Assembly: GCA_021107605.1 (NCBI GenBank)
Contig: JAIOSN010000334.1
Coordinates: 1 to 7,010, forward strand
DNA from: Anaerolineae bacterium
GTDB lineage: Bacteria > Chloroflexota > Anaerolineae > B4-G1 > SLSP01
Length of the DNA stretch: 7,010 nucleotides
Direction: 5' to 3'
The notes under the pieces were generated by a model. That model was not told the DNA's origin. It ran no database searches and saw only the letters and a list, made by a program, of their open reading frames with translations. The translations under genes were made by a program, and so were the position numbers. Below are positions 1 to 5,398 of this stretch, piece by piece (within the stretch, counting starts at the first letter, position 1; each line of letters begins with the position of its first letter).

Positions 1-33
1 AACTTAGCGTCTTTGCGCCTTGGCGTTAAAAAA
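1..33. repeat. Dispersed intergenic repeat, TTAGCG/CTTGGCG type, copy 1 (cut by window edge)
   Basis: The sequence is built from short related words (CTTAGCG, TCTTTGCG, CCTTGGCG) followed by an A run. The same words, in different order, recur on the same strand near 2062-2097 and at the right edge (6980-7010), always outside genes. No reading frame fits a known protein. The insertion sequence lies immediately beyond its A-rich end. The repeat may begin before base 1. Its function is unknown; the grouping rests on shared words, not on an alignment search. Confidence 0.55.
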
Positions 34-36
34 TCC
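29..36. repeat. Target site duplication, left copy (AAAAATCC)
   Basis: These eight bases directly abut the left end of the insertion sequence and are repeated exactly at 1441-1448, directly after its right end. Eight bases is the usual duplication length for the ISL3 family. The perfect match fixes the element boundaries and suggests a fairly recent, simple insertion. Confidence 0.93.
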
Positions 37-60
37 GGCTCTTTCGGAATTCACGGGGTA
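37..60 (+). repeat. Left terminal inverted repeat of the ISL3-family element
   Basis: This repeat is the reverse complement of 1417-1440 except at its third, seventh and ninth bases. It contains the stop codon of the transposase gene (51-53, TGA on the minus strand), so the last codons of the gene are read through transposase-binding DNA. Confidence 0.9.
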
Positions 61-1358
61 GCGACACAAACAGGTGCAATTTGATCAAAAAGGCGATACC
101 CTTCAAGATCAAGGTAGAGACGCTGAAACAGCGTTTCGGGACACAGAATACCGTAGCAGCGCCGTTTGATAGTTTTGATTTTATTGTTTAACCCTTCCAC
201 AAATCCACTACTGAGGCGCTCAGTGAAATAGTTTGCAATTTTGTCTAACCAGTTGTCAAGTGTGGTCAGGAATTTATCAAAGCAGGTTAGACCACTACGG
301 ATAACTTTGTCTCGCCATTTGATTAAACGTTTCTGGCCCTCCTCTCTGGCTAGCTGTGTATCAAAGATTGAGGTGAGTTCTTCCCGCAGGGTGTAACCGA
401 CCTTCAGTTTCGGTGAGTACTCAAATAATAGTCTGAGCCTGGTCCTTTCCTCTGGTTCCAACGTGCTGTTATTTTTCCTGACAATCCACAGCGTTCCCTT
501 GACGATTTCTCGATAGGCTGGTTCCGAGAGCTCCTTTTTCAGACGACGGGTTTCTTGCTTCCGCACCTGATCAACAGCATCACGGTAATTTTTGGCAACA
601 TGGAAACGGTCTATAACAACCTCAAGCGAAACTTCCCTATGGTCCGCGGTAAATTCTTCGGCTGCGTTGACATAGCCATCCCACATATCCGTACAGACTG
701 TTTGCATGGTTCTGCGGAGCCGTTCAGGGATATTTTCAAGGAATTCTCGCACAGTTTCCTTCTTGCGATCTCCTAAAACGCCCAAGACAGCCACGCTCCC
801 GTTGACTTGCTGCGTAGTGATGATCGCAACATAATTTTTACGGCCTTTCTGCATCGCAATCTCGTCTATGCCGATGATGCCTAACTCCTTATGTTCCTCC
901 CAATTTACCTGGGAGTAGATTGTACGATCGATAGTTCCTTCTACTGCACCGTAGCCCGCATTTTCCTTTCGGCTGACATCTTGTATCGTGCTGTTGATCA
1001 AGAGCAACAGCAAATACTCATCATATGCTTGGGTGTGCGGACTTCTCGGCTTGTACCAAGGTAACTTTTGGGTTGTTGTCTTCCCATTGCAATGAGAACA
1101 CTCATACCGCTTTGGCCGTAGACGTAGATATACTCTATGGCCCAGTATGGGTAAATGCCGCAATGCAATCTCATCCCCGTAATCGTGTAATTTCGTGGTT
1201 TTTCGACCACAATGTTGGCAGATCGCATATCCTTTTGTACTCTCAATCGTGATGCTGTAATCCCCGTACTCATTCTTCTGCATCTCCGTTATTTTTACAT
1301 GAGGGAGATCCAAAGGGAATGTGATTGTATTACCCGAGTTTTGGCTCATTGTATTCAT
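51..1358 (-). CDS. ISL3-family transposase
   Basis: This is a 435-aa DDE transposase that cuts and joins the element ends. Four cysteines in two CxxC pairs (C47/C50 and C87/C90) form the N-terminal zinc-ribbon expected for ISL3 (zf-ISL3), probably for binding the ends. The RNase H-like catalytic core follows. D165 lies in GIDEIAMQKG, D224 in CTDMWDGY and E388 in GFVEGLNNKIK, giving the DDE triad, and VIDRFHVAKNY at about 248-258 is a strong family signature. The length is normal for the family, with no stops or frameshifts. The start at 1358 is chosen because an AGGAG site (1367-1371) lies 8 nt upstream; an in-frame ATG at 1349 is less well placed. The gene ends inside the left terminal repeat. 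Confidence 0.95.
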   Translation of the reverse strand: MNTMSQNSGNTITFPLDLPHVKITEMQKNEYGDYSITIESTKGYAICQHCGRKTTKLHDYGDEIALRHLPILGHRVYLRLRPKRYECSHCNGKTTTQKLPWYKPRSPHTQAYDEYLLLLLINSTIQDVSRKENAGYGAVEGTIDRTIYSQVNWEEHKELGIIGIDEIAMQKGRKNYVAIITTQQVNGSVAVLGVLGDRKKETVREFLENIPERLRRTMQTVCTDMWDGYVNAAEEFTADHREVSLEVVIDRFHVAKNYRDAVDQVRKQETRRLKKELSEPAYREIVKGTLWIVRKNNSTLEPEERTRLRLLFEYSPKLKVGYTLREELTSIFDTQLAREEGQKRLIKWRDKVIRSGLTCFDKFLTTLDNWLDKIANYFTERLSSGFVEGLNNKIKTIKRRCYGILCPETLFQRLYLDLEGYRLFDQIAPVCVATP

Positions 1359-1393
1359 AAGAGTTGCTCCTAAAATGGGTGTTGTTTTCTGCC

Positions 1394-1399
1394 ATTATA
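1394..1399 (-). promoter_or_regulatory. Candidate -10 box (TATAAT) for the transposase gene
   Basis: A perfect TATAAT on the minus strand lies 35 nt upstream of the transposase start and just inside the right terminal repeat. The position expected for a -35 box falls at the inner edge of that repeat (GGGGTA) and does not match TTGACA, so the promoter would be weak. It could also be a chance match. Confidence 0.4.
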
Positions 1400-1416
1400 C
1401 GCCTATTTTGGGGGAT

Positions 1417-1440
1417 TACCCCGTGAATTCCTAGAGACCC
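1417..1440 (-). repeat. Right terminal inverted repeat of the ISL3-family element
   Basis: This is the partner of 37-60. The inner 15 bp are a perfect inverted match and the outer 9 bp have three mismatches. It lies upstream of the transposase gene, so transposase bound here could influence its own transcription (inference). Confidence 0.9.
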
Positions 1441-1448
1441 AAAAATCC
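1441..1448. repeat. Target site duplication, right copy (AAAAATCC)
   Basis: This is an exact copy of 29-36, directly next to the right terminal repeat. Removing the element and one copy rejoins the A-rich end of the left-edge repeat to the sequence from 1449 onward. Confidence 0.93.
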
Positions 1449-1566
1449 GTATCCCATATTGCAGCTCAGCATTTCAGCCACGCCGACAACTCATCAATGC
1501 ACAAACTCTGCCCGATTAAACGATTTTCCGGGATTTGTTTATCCCCATCTTATACTACCGAGTTTA

Positions 1567-1932
1567 TCAGGGTAACAATCTCTTCTCCAGTTGCTCAATC
1601 TGTTCCCTAACAGCTGCGATTACTGCCGGATCGTTATCCCATAATGCCAAGAAGTCCATATTTTTGTCATCAGTATCTTGATCAATCATGGCCTTGAGCA
1701 ACTTGATGGCACGCTGCATATACCCGGTTAAGCTATCTAAATCACCTGGCCATACATACGTAACCCCCAATACCTGCAAAAGATAAGCCGCGGCTCTAAC
1801 TTGGTCATAATTATCGTAATCATATTTAAGTGCTTCTTCGATTTTTGAATCTATATCTATCTCCTCGAACACGTCGCCAAACCAGTCAGCCGCTGCATCA
1901 TTATCCCAAGGTGCTACACCCCATGTCCCCAT
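1567..1932 (-). CDS. DUF4259-like protein of unknown function
   Basis: This is a 121-aa acidic, probably cytosolic protein. The N-terminus MGTWGVAPWDNDAAADWFGD (residues 1-20) matches the characteristic start of DUF4259 proteins, in which a G-T-W-G motif is followed by DND and ADW. A helical middle (about 29-56) and a C-terminal helix rich in E, Q and R (about 103-119) follow. There is no signal peptide or membrane segment. The start is supported by an AGGAGG site (1938-1943) 5 nt upstream. The gene stands alone, AT-rich compared with dgt, between the insertion sequence and a repeat-filled spacer. Its promoter must lie in or close to the GATTACAC repeat upstream. The family has no assigned biochemical role known to me. 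Confidence 0.75.
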   Translation of the reverse strand: MGTWGVAPWDNDAAADWFGDVFEEIDIDSKIEEALKYDYDNYDQVRAAAYLLQVLGVTYVWPGDLDSLTGYMQRAIKLLKAMIDQDTDDKNMDFLALWDNDPAVIAAVREQIEQLEKRLLP

Positions 1933-1955
1933 TATTTCCTCCTATGAAAGCCCTC

Positions 1956-2021
1956 ACCACAGATTACACGGATTACACTGATTTTTTACTTTTTTCCGGG
2001 CTAATTCGTGAAATCCGTGGT
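1956..2021. repeat. GATTACAC-type repeat with hairpin-forming arms
   Basis: Two 9-bp units, GATTACACG (1962-1970) and GATTACACT (1971-1979), are followed by GATTTTTT. The block 1956-1974 is an inverted match, 16 of 19 positions, to 2003-2021, leaving a 28-nt T-rich loop. Thus the unit can fold as a stem-loop on either strand. It lies 24 nt upstream of the DUF4259-like start. Sequences of this kind are, from memory, scattered through intergenic DNA of several bacterial groups and are often wrongly translated as short Thr-Asp-Tyr-rich peptides; that recollection is unverified here. Confidence 0.7.
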
Positions 2022-2061
2022 TAATTTTAACTCGACCACGCCCAGTCCCAGAGACCCAGCC

Positions 2062-2097
2062 TAATTTTTTTCTTAGCGTTCTTGGCGTCTTTGCGGT
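2062..2097. repeat. Dispersed intergenic repeat, TTAGCG/CTTGGCG type, copy 2
   Basis: The copy reads TAA, a T run, CTTAGCG, TTCTTGGCG, TCTTTGCGG. It shares CTTAGCG, CTTGGCG and TCTTTGCG with the left-edge copy, and TAA-T(6-7)-CTTAGC with the copy at the right edge. It lies between the end of dgt and the DUF4259-like gene, 40 nt beyond the GATTACAC hairpin, so two repeat modules are stacked in a 192-bp spacer. No terminator is visible in this spacer apart from these repeats. Confidence 0.6.
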
Positions 2098-2124
2098 AAG
2101 CTACCCTTTCCAGTGAAGTCAACC

Positions 2125-3276
2125 TTACACCGGCGTCAACGGATCAAACATCTTGGCGTACTCCTGCAATGCGAAGCGATCCGTCATCCCGGCGATGTAA
2201 TCGCAGACCACCCGCTCCAGCGAGCGTGCCGCCAACTTCTCTTGCTCCTCGCGCGGGAGCTGCCGAGGCTCCTCGACGTAGGCCTCAAAGAGCGCCACTA
2301 GCACCCGTCCCGCTTTCGCCTGCATCCGCATCACGTGGGGATGATAGTACATGTTCTCATAGAGAAATTCACGCAGTTCCCGCGTCATCTCCGCTACACC
2401 CGGCGAATGTCCCACCACATTTTCCGGCAGAGCACGCACCTCATCTGCTGATGTGACGCCAGCCTCCCGCAGACGTCGCGCCGTGGTCTCCACCTGGTCA
2501 TGGATCAGCAGCCCGGTCAAGCGACGCACCAACCGGTGACGGAGCAGCTCATCAAAGTGCTGCCCATCCCACTCCAAACTCTCCTGGAGCCGCGACCACC
2601 AGGCCAAGCCAGCCAACTGCTCCGGGCGCAATAGCCCCGCTCGCAGCCCATCATCCAGATCGTGCGCGGTGTAAGCCATCTCATCGGCTGGATTGGCGAG
2701 TTGCGCTTCCAACGAACCTCGCCAGTCAGGGCCAAAGCGTGTCGCATCGGAGCGATCATATTCCGTCTCATGTTTGACCATGCCCTCACGGGTCTCCCAG
2801 GTGAGATTCAGACCTAAAAAATCAGGGTAGCGGTGCTCCAACTGCTCCACAATCCGCAATGACTGTTTGTTATGGTCAAACCCGCTATGCCCAGACATCA
2901 ATTGGTTAAGCGTCGCCTCCCCGGAGTGACCGAAGGGCGGATGGCCCAGATCATGCGCCAGACAGACCGCCTCCACCAAATCCACGTTGGCGCCCAGCGC
3001 GTAGGCCAGCGAGCGTCCCACTTGCGCCACCTCTAACGTGTGCGTCAAGCGCGTGCGGTAATAATCACCCTCGTGGTTCACAAAAACCTGCGTCTTGTAT
3101 TCCAGCCGGCGGAAAGCAGTAGTATGCAAGATGCGATCTCGATCCTGCTGAAAAAGAGTGCGATACTCCGGTTGGGGTTCGGGATAGTCCCGCCCCCGGC
3201 TATGCTGACTGCGTAGGGCATAGAGAGCCAGAGAGTTGTCCTCGATTTGTGCTAGCCTGTCACGTGTATAAAACAT
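2125..3276 (-). CDS. dgt: dGTPase-like deoxynucleoside triphosphate triphosphohydrolase (HD domain)
   Basis: This is a 383-aa cytosolic enzyme expected to hydrolyse dNTPs (classically dGTP) to deoxynucleoside plus triphosphate, adjusting dNTP pools. Metal ligands of the HD fold are visible: H79 in TRLTHTLEVAQ, H108-D109 in LAHDLGHPPFGHSGE, and D206 in AYTAHDLDDGLRAG. The family motif FRRLEYKTQVF lies at about 55-65, and ETREGMVKHE at about 161-170. The N-terminal segment with Y38-R39-T40-x-F42-Q43-x-D45-R46-D47-R48 is the usual lead-in of the dGTPase-like family. The length and all key residues are normal. The start at 3276 has a GGAGA site about 10 nt upstream. It follows the membrane protein gene by 49 bp on the same strand, so co-transcription is likely. 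Substrate preference cannot be read from sequence. Confidence 0.93.
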   Translation of the reverse strand: MFYTRDRLAQIEDNSLALYALRSQHSRGRDYPEPQPEYRTLFQQDRDRILHTTAFRRLEYKTQVFVNHEGDYYRTRLTHTLEVAQVGRSLAYALGANVDLVEAVCLAHDLGHPPFGHSGEATLNQLMSGHSGFDHNKQSLRIVEQLEHRYPDFLGLNLTWETREGMVKHETEYDRSDATRFGPDWRGSLEAQLANPADEMAYTAHDLDDGLRAGLLRPEQLAGLAWWSRLQESLEWDGQHFDELLRHRLVRRLTGLLIHDQVETTARRLREAGVTSADEVRALPENVVGHSPGVAEMTRELREFLYENMYYHPHVMRMQAKAGRVLVALFEAYVEEPRQLPREEQEKLAARSLERVVCDYIAGMTDRFALQEYAKMFDPLTPV

Positions 3277-3300
3277 AATTCATATCTCCAAATTAAGTTA

Positions 3301-3319
3301 GTGGTTGGGGATTAGGGAA
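3301..3319. repeat. GGGATTAG-type repeat, short copy
   Basis: The word TTGGGGATTAGG (3305-3316) recurs exactly, in inverted orientation, at 5476-5487 in the cmk-lpdA spacer. It sits in the 49-bp gap between the membrane protein gene and dgt. Twelve matching bases in two spacers of one 7-kb window suggest a repeat family rather than chance, but the copy is short. Confidence 0.5.
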
Positions 3320-3325
3320 AAGAGA

Positions 3326-3736
3326 CTAACCGCTCAGCTGCACGGCCAAAATACTGATTACCAGAGCAATTAAGAGCACCACCAAAAAGAAAAGTCTCCC
3401 GTGTCGTTCCAGCCACATTGGTTCCACAAAATGGTTAGAAACCCAGAGGAACAATCCCGCCGCCAGACCAATGCCGCCCAGAACGCCCAGCGTGTAAAGC
3501 AACGCCGTTTGCATCAAGCGCGGCAAATCAACCGTGATCACCAACTGTCCCAATAACACGATGGAAAAACGGCTCCCCAAGAAAGCGTATCCGCCGGCGA
3601 TCAAAAGACCGGCTAAAATCATATACGCACCAAAGCGCTTACGACGGGCGTCTTCCAGCCACCAGGTCACGCCACCCAACACGACGAGGCTCAGCGCGAA
3701 GGTGAATACGATGATCGAGAGAAATTTAATAACCAT
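3326..3736 (-). CDS. Uncharacterised four-helix integral membrane protein
   Basis: This is a 136-aa hydrophobic protein. I do not recognise the family. Four membrane segments are visible at about 4-27, 35-54, 79-99 and 115-134, with a basic stretch RRKR at 31-34 between the first two. The segment 57-69 is also hydrophobic. No catalytic motif or cysteine is seen. The ATG at 3736 is chosen because a GAGGAG site (3742-3747) lies 5 nt upstream and because the best promoter puts the transcript start near 3771. Two in-frame ATGs further upstream (3775 and 3805) lack ribosome binding sites and fall at or before that point. The gene leads an apparent two-gene unit with dgt, which might simply reflect a shared promoter. 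Confidence 0.75.
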   Translation of the reverse strand: MVIKFLSIIVFTFALSLVVLGGVTWWLEDARRKRFGAYMILAGLLIAGGYAFLGSRFSIVLLGQLVITVDLPRLMQTALLYTLGVLGGIGLAAGLFLWVSNHFVEPMWLERHGRLFFLVVLLIALVISILAVQLSG

Positions 3737-3741
3737 GGCAG

Positions 3742-3747
3742 CTCCTC
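3742..3747 (-). promoter_or_regulatory. Ribosome binding site (GAGGAG) deciding the start of the membrane protein
   Basis: GAGGAG on the minus strand lies 5 nt before the ATG ending at 3736. It is the only good site among the three candidate starts, and it places the N-terminus directly at the first membrane helix. Confidence 0.7.
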
Positions 3748-3777
3748 GGAGTAAGTAAATAGCAAATTCCTCCATTA

Positions 3778-3805
3778 ATGATATGCGAGTTAGCGCCAAC
3801 GTCAA
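3778..3805 (-). promoter_or_regulatory. Sigma-70-type promoter for the membrane protein-dgt unit
   Basis: On the minus strand, TTGACG (3800-3805; 5 of 6 to TTGACA) is followed after 16 bp by TATCAT (3778-3783; 5 of 6 to TATAAT). The predicted transcript start is near 3771, giving a leader of about 35 nt that contains the GAGGAG site. The tandem TAGTC repeat begins 3 bp upstream of the -35 box, so it could affect this promoter. Confidence 0.65.
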
Positions 3806-3808
3806 GAT

Positions 3809-3840
3809 TAGTCGGGTAGTCGAGTAGTCAGATAGTCCGC
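3809..3840. repeat. Four tandem 8-bp TAGTC units
   Basis: Four consecutive 8-bp units begin with TAGTC: TAGTCGGG, TAGTCGAG, TAGTCAGA, TAGTCCGC. They lie between the left-going promoter (-35 at 3800-3805) and the right-going TATAAT at 3862-3867. The fixed first five bases with a variable last three, at close to one helical turn spacing, could be an array of protein-binding sites or simply a simple-sequence repeat. Nothing decides between these. Confidence 0.75.
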
Positions 3841-3861
3841 AGCGAAGTTAGCATTAACAGT

Positions 3862-3867
3862 TATAAT
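3862..3867 (+). promoter_or_regulatory. -10 box (TATAAT) for the rluB-like gene
   Basis: A perfect TATAAT ends 7 nt before the ATG at 3875. A transcript begun the usual 6-8 nt downstream would start at or next to the ATG, giving a leaderless message; consistent with this, no Shine-Dalgarno site precedes the ATG. No recognisable -35 box lies at the expected spacing, so an activator or a weak promoter is possible. Confidence 0.55.
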
Positions 3868-3874
3868 AGTCGCT

Positions 3875-4633
3875 ATGAAAAAACAACGCTTACAGAAAAT
3901 TTTGGCCCATGCTGGCTACGGTTCGCGCCGTAGCTGCGAAGAGCTCATTACGGCCGGACGGGTCGCCGTGGATGGCAAAGTTGCCACTCTGGGAGATCAA
4001 GCCGACCCTATCGAGCAACAAATTACGTTAGACGACAAACCGATCCGCATCGCCAACCCCAAACACATCTACGTGATGCTCCACAAACCGCGCGCAGTCA
4101 TCTCCACGGTCAGCGACCAGCATGGTCGCCGCACAGTGCGCGATTTGATCGCCCTGCGCGGACGCATCTATCCCGTAGGACGGCTGGACGCCAAGAGTGA
4201 GGGACTTATCTTGCTCACCGACGATGGACAGCTGACCCAACAGCTCACCCACCCCAAATATAAGCATCCGCGAGTTTATCGCGTGCTGGTCAGCGGAAAC
4301 CCCACCGAGCAAACCCTTCAAGAATGGAAAAAGGGGATCGTGCTCAATGGGAAGCGAGTGCGTTGCGATGCCATCAAGGTAGAGCAACAACGTGAAAGGC
4401 ACACCTGGCTCCGCATCACCGTCCACGAAGGCCGCAAACACCTGGTACGGCGACTCGTCGCTGCGCTGGGACATCCTGTCCAACGCTTGATCCGCGTGCA
4501 GATGGGTCCCATCCGGATAGGGAATCTCAAGCCGGGCGAGTGGCGACACCTCCGTCCACGTGAAGTGGAAGCCTTGTTGGCCGAGATCAATCCGGAGAAG
4601 AAAAAGCCCCGCAAAAGAAAAAAACACCGGTAA
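3875..4633 (+). CDS. rluB: RsuA/RluB-family rRNA pseudouridine synthase
   Basis: This is a 252-aa enzyme that isomerises a specific uridine in ribosomal RNA to pseudouridine. An N-terminal S4 RNA-binding domain (about 1-48: RLQKILAHAGYGSRR, then AGRVAVDGKVATLGDQ) precedes the catalytic domain. The catalytic aspartate is D105 in VGRLDAKSEGLILLTDDG. The family motifs HPKYKHPRVYRV, EGRKHLVRRL, GHPVQRLIRVQMGPIRIG and LKPGEWRHL follow. Members of this type usually modify 23S rRNA (RluB), but 16S (RsuA) and other subgroups share the motifs, so the symbol is a best guess. The tail, about 240-252, is strongly basic (KKKPRKRKKHR). The start is at the normal family N-terminus but has no Shine-Dalgarno site. 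cmk follows after 84 bp on the same strand, a common pairing. Confidence 0.92.
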   Translation: MKKQRLQKILAHAGYGSRRSCEELITAGRVAVDGKVATLGDQADPIEQQITLDDKPIRIANPKHIYVMLHKPRAVISTVSDQHGRRTVRDLIALRGRIYPVGRLDAKSEGLILLTDDGQLTQQLTHPKYKHPRVYRVLVSGNPTEQTLQEWKKGIVLNGKRVRCDAIKVEQQRERHTWLRITVHEGRKHLVRRLVAALGHPVQRLIRVQMGPIRIGNLKPGEWRHLRPREVEALLAEINPEKKKPRKRKKHR

Positions 4634-4717
4634 AACCCTGAGTCTCTTCCGGTTCAAGAGAAAATCATCCACCAGCTTCACGAAAATCTCTGGATAAAAT
4701 GAGGAGTAACAAGCACT

Positions 4718-5398
4718 ATGTGCATACCAGCAACCATTGCGATTGACGGGCCGGCTGCTTCAGGCAAAAGCACCATCGGCTATCATCTGGCCCGCAAGTT
4801 GAACTATCTCTACTTAGATACCGGCATCCTCTACCGCGCCGTGACCTGGGCCGCTCTGGAACGCGGCATTCCCATCACCGACGAAGACGCGGTGGTGGCG
4901 CTCGCCAGCAACCTGGATATCCGAGTCCTGCCGCCCGACAAGGCCGATGGGCGGCAAGCCACCATCCAAGTGGACGGGGCAGACGTTACTTGGGAATTAC
5001 GCACGCCGGCGGTGGATAAAGCCGTCTCCCCAATCTCCGCCTACCCCGCAGTGCGGGGGATATTGACCGCGCAGATGCGCCAGATCGGCCAATCCGGCCA
5101 AGTGGTGATGGTAGGGCGGGATATCGGGACCGTAGTGCTGCCCAACGCCGAGCTCAAACTCTACGTTGTCGCGACGGCGGAGGAACGCGCGCACCGGCGG
5201 CAATTGGAACGGCAAGAGCAGGGTAAGACCACCTCTTATGAACAAATGTTGGCCGAGATCCGTCGCCGCGACCAGATAGATAGCCATCGTAAATCCGCCC
5301 CCCTCAGAGCCGCCGATGACGCGATCCACTTTAACAACACCCAAATGTCTATCCCGGAGATGTTCCACGCGGTTGAAGAATTGGTAATTAGGGATTAG
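4718..5398 (+). CDS. cmk: Cytidylate kinase
   Basis: This is a 226-aa cytosolic kinase that transfers phosphate from ATP to CMP or dCMP, feeding CTP and dCTP synthesis. The P-loop GPAASGKST lies at residues 11-19. The CMP-binding segment LDTGILYRAVT lies at 33-43, LRTPAVDKAVS at 94-104, and GRDIGT at 133-138. The lid/arginine region RRRDQIDSHRKSAPLRAADDA lies at about 182-202. The length is normal for the bacterial family. The end deviates slightly from the usual pattern (HFNN where DTT-like residues are common). A GAGGAG site (4701-4706) lies 11 nt before the start, rather long spacing. The last codons and the TAG stop lie inside a repeat arm (5387-5414), so the C-terminal residues IRD are encoded by repeat DNA. 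Likely co-transcribed with rluB. Confidence 0.95.
   Translation: MCIPATIAIDGPAASGKSTIGYHLARKLNYLYLDTGILYRAVTWAALERGIPITDEDAVVALASNLDIRVLPPDKADGRQATIQVDGADVTWELRTPAVDKAVSPISAYPAVRGILTAQMRQIGQSGQVVMVGRDIGTVVLPNAELKLYVVATAEERAHRRQLERQEQGKTTSYEQMLAEIRRRDQIDSHRKSAPLRAADDAIHFNNTQMSIPEMFHAVEELVIRD

Larger units (their letters stand above)
37..1440 (-). mobile_element. Complete ISL3-family insertion sequence, 1404 bp
   Basis: The element is bounded by 24-bp terminal inverted repeats (37-60 and 1417-1440; 21 of 24 positions match, with the inner 15 bp GGAATTCACGGGGTA perfect). It is flanked by a perfect 8-bp duplication, AAAAATCC. The ends start with GG and the left one reads GGCTCTTTC, as is common in ISL3-family elements. 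It carries one gene, an intact transposase on the minus strand filling nearly the whole element, with no passenger genes. Its base composition is visibly more AT-rich than the dgt, cmk and lpdA genes to the right, consistent with acquisition. All parts needed for transposition appear intact. The exact named element cannot be given without an IS database search. Confidence 0.93.

Noticed and set aside
46..1431. Insertion sequence boundaries drawn at the perfect 15-bp inverted repeat only
   Set aside because: The flanks at those positions (GCTCTTTC and TAGAGACC) do not match as a duplication, whereas extending to 37 and 1440 yields 24-bp repeats and a perfect 8-bp duplication.
1830..2024. Short plus-strand frame whose translation contains Thr-Asp-Tyr repeats
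   Set aside because: The peptide comes from the GATTACAC repeat and the antisense of the DUF4259-like gene; there is no ribosome binding site, and such peptides are a usual artefact of this repeat.
3737..3805. Longer 159-aa form of the membrane protein starting at 3805
   Set aside because: The upstream starts lack ribosome binding sites and lie at or before the transcript start predicted from TTGACG-16-TATCAT; the extra residues precede the first membrane helix without adding a sensible domain.
3809..3840. TAGTC tandem units as a CRISPR array
   Set aside because: The 8-bp period has no spacers of useful length, and no cas gene is present.
4648..4674. Hairpin (TCTCTT/AAGAGA) between rluB and cmk as a terminator
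   Set aside because: The stem has only 6 AT-rich pairs and is followed by AAAATC rather than a T run; the close same-strand spacing of the genes favours read-through.
4028..4681. Minus-strand open frame of 217 codons opposite the rluB-like gene
   Set aside because: It mirrors the pseudouridine synthase gene, whose motifs are unmistakable; the antisense translation has no recognisable domain.
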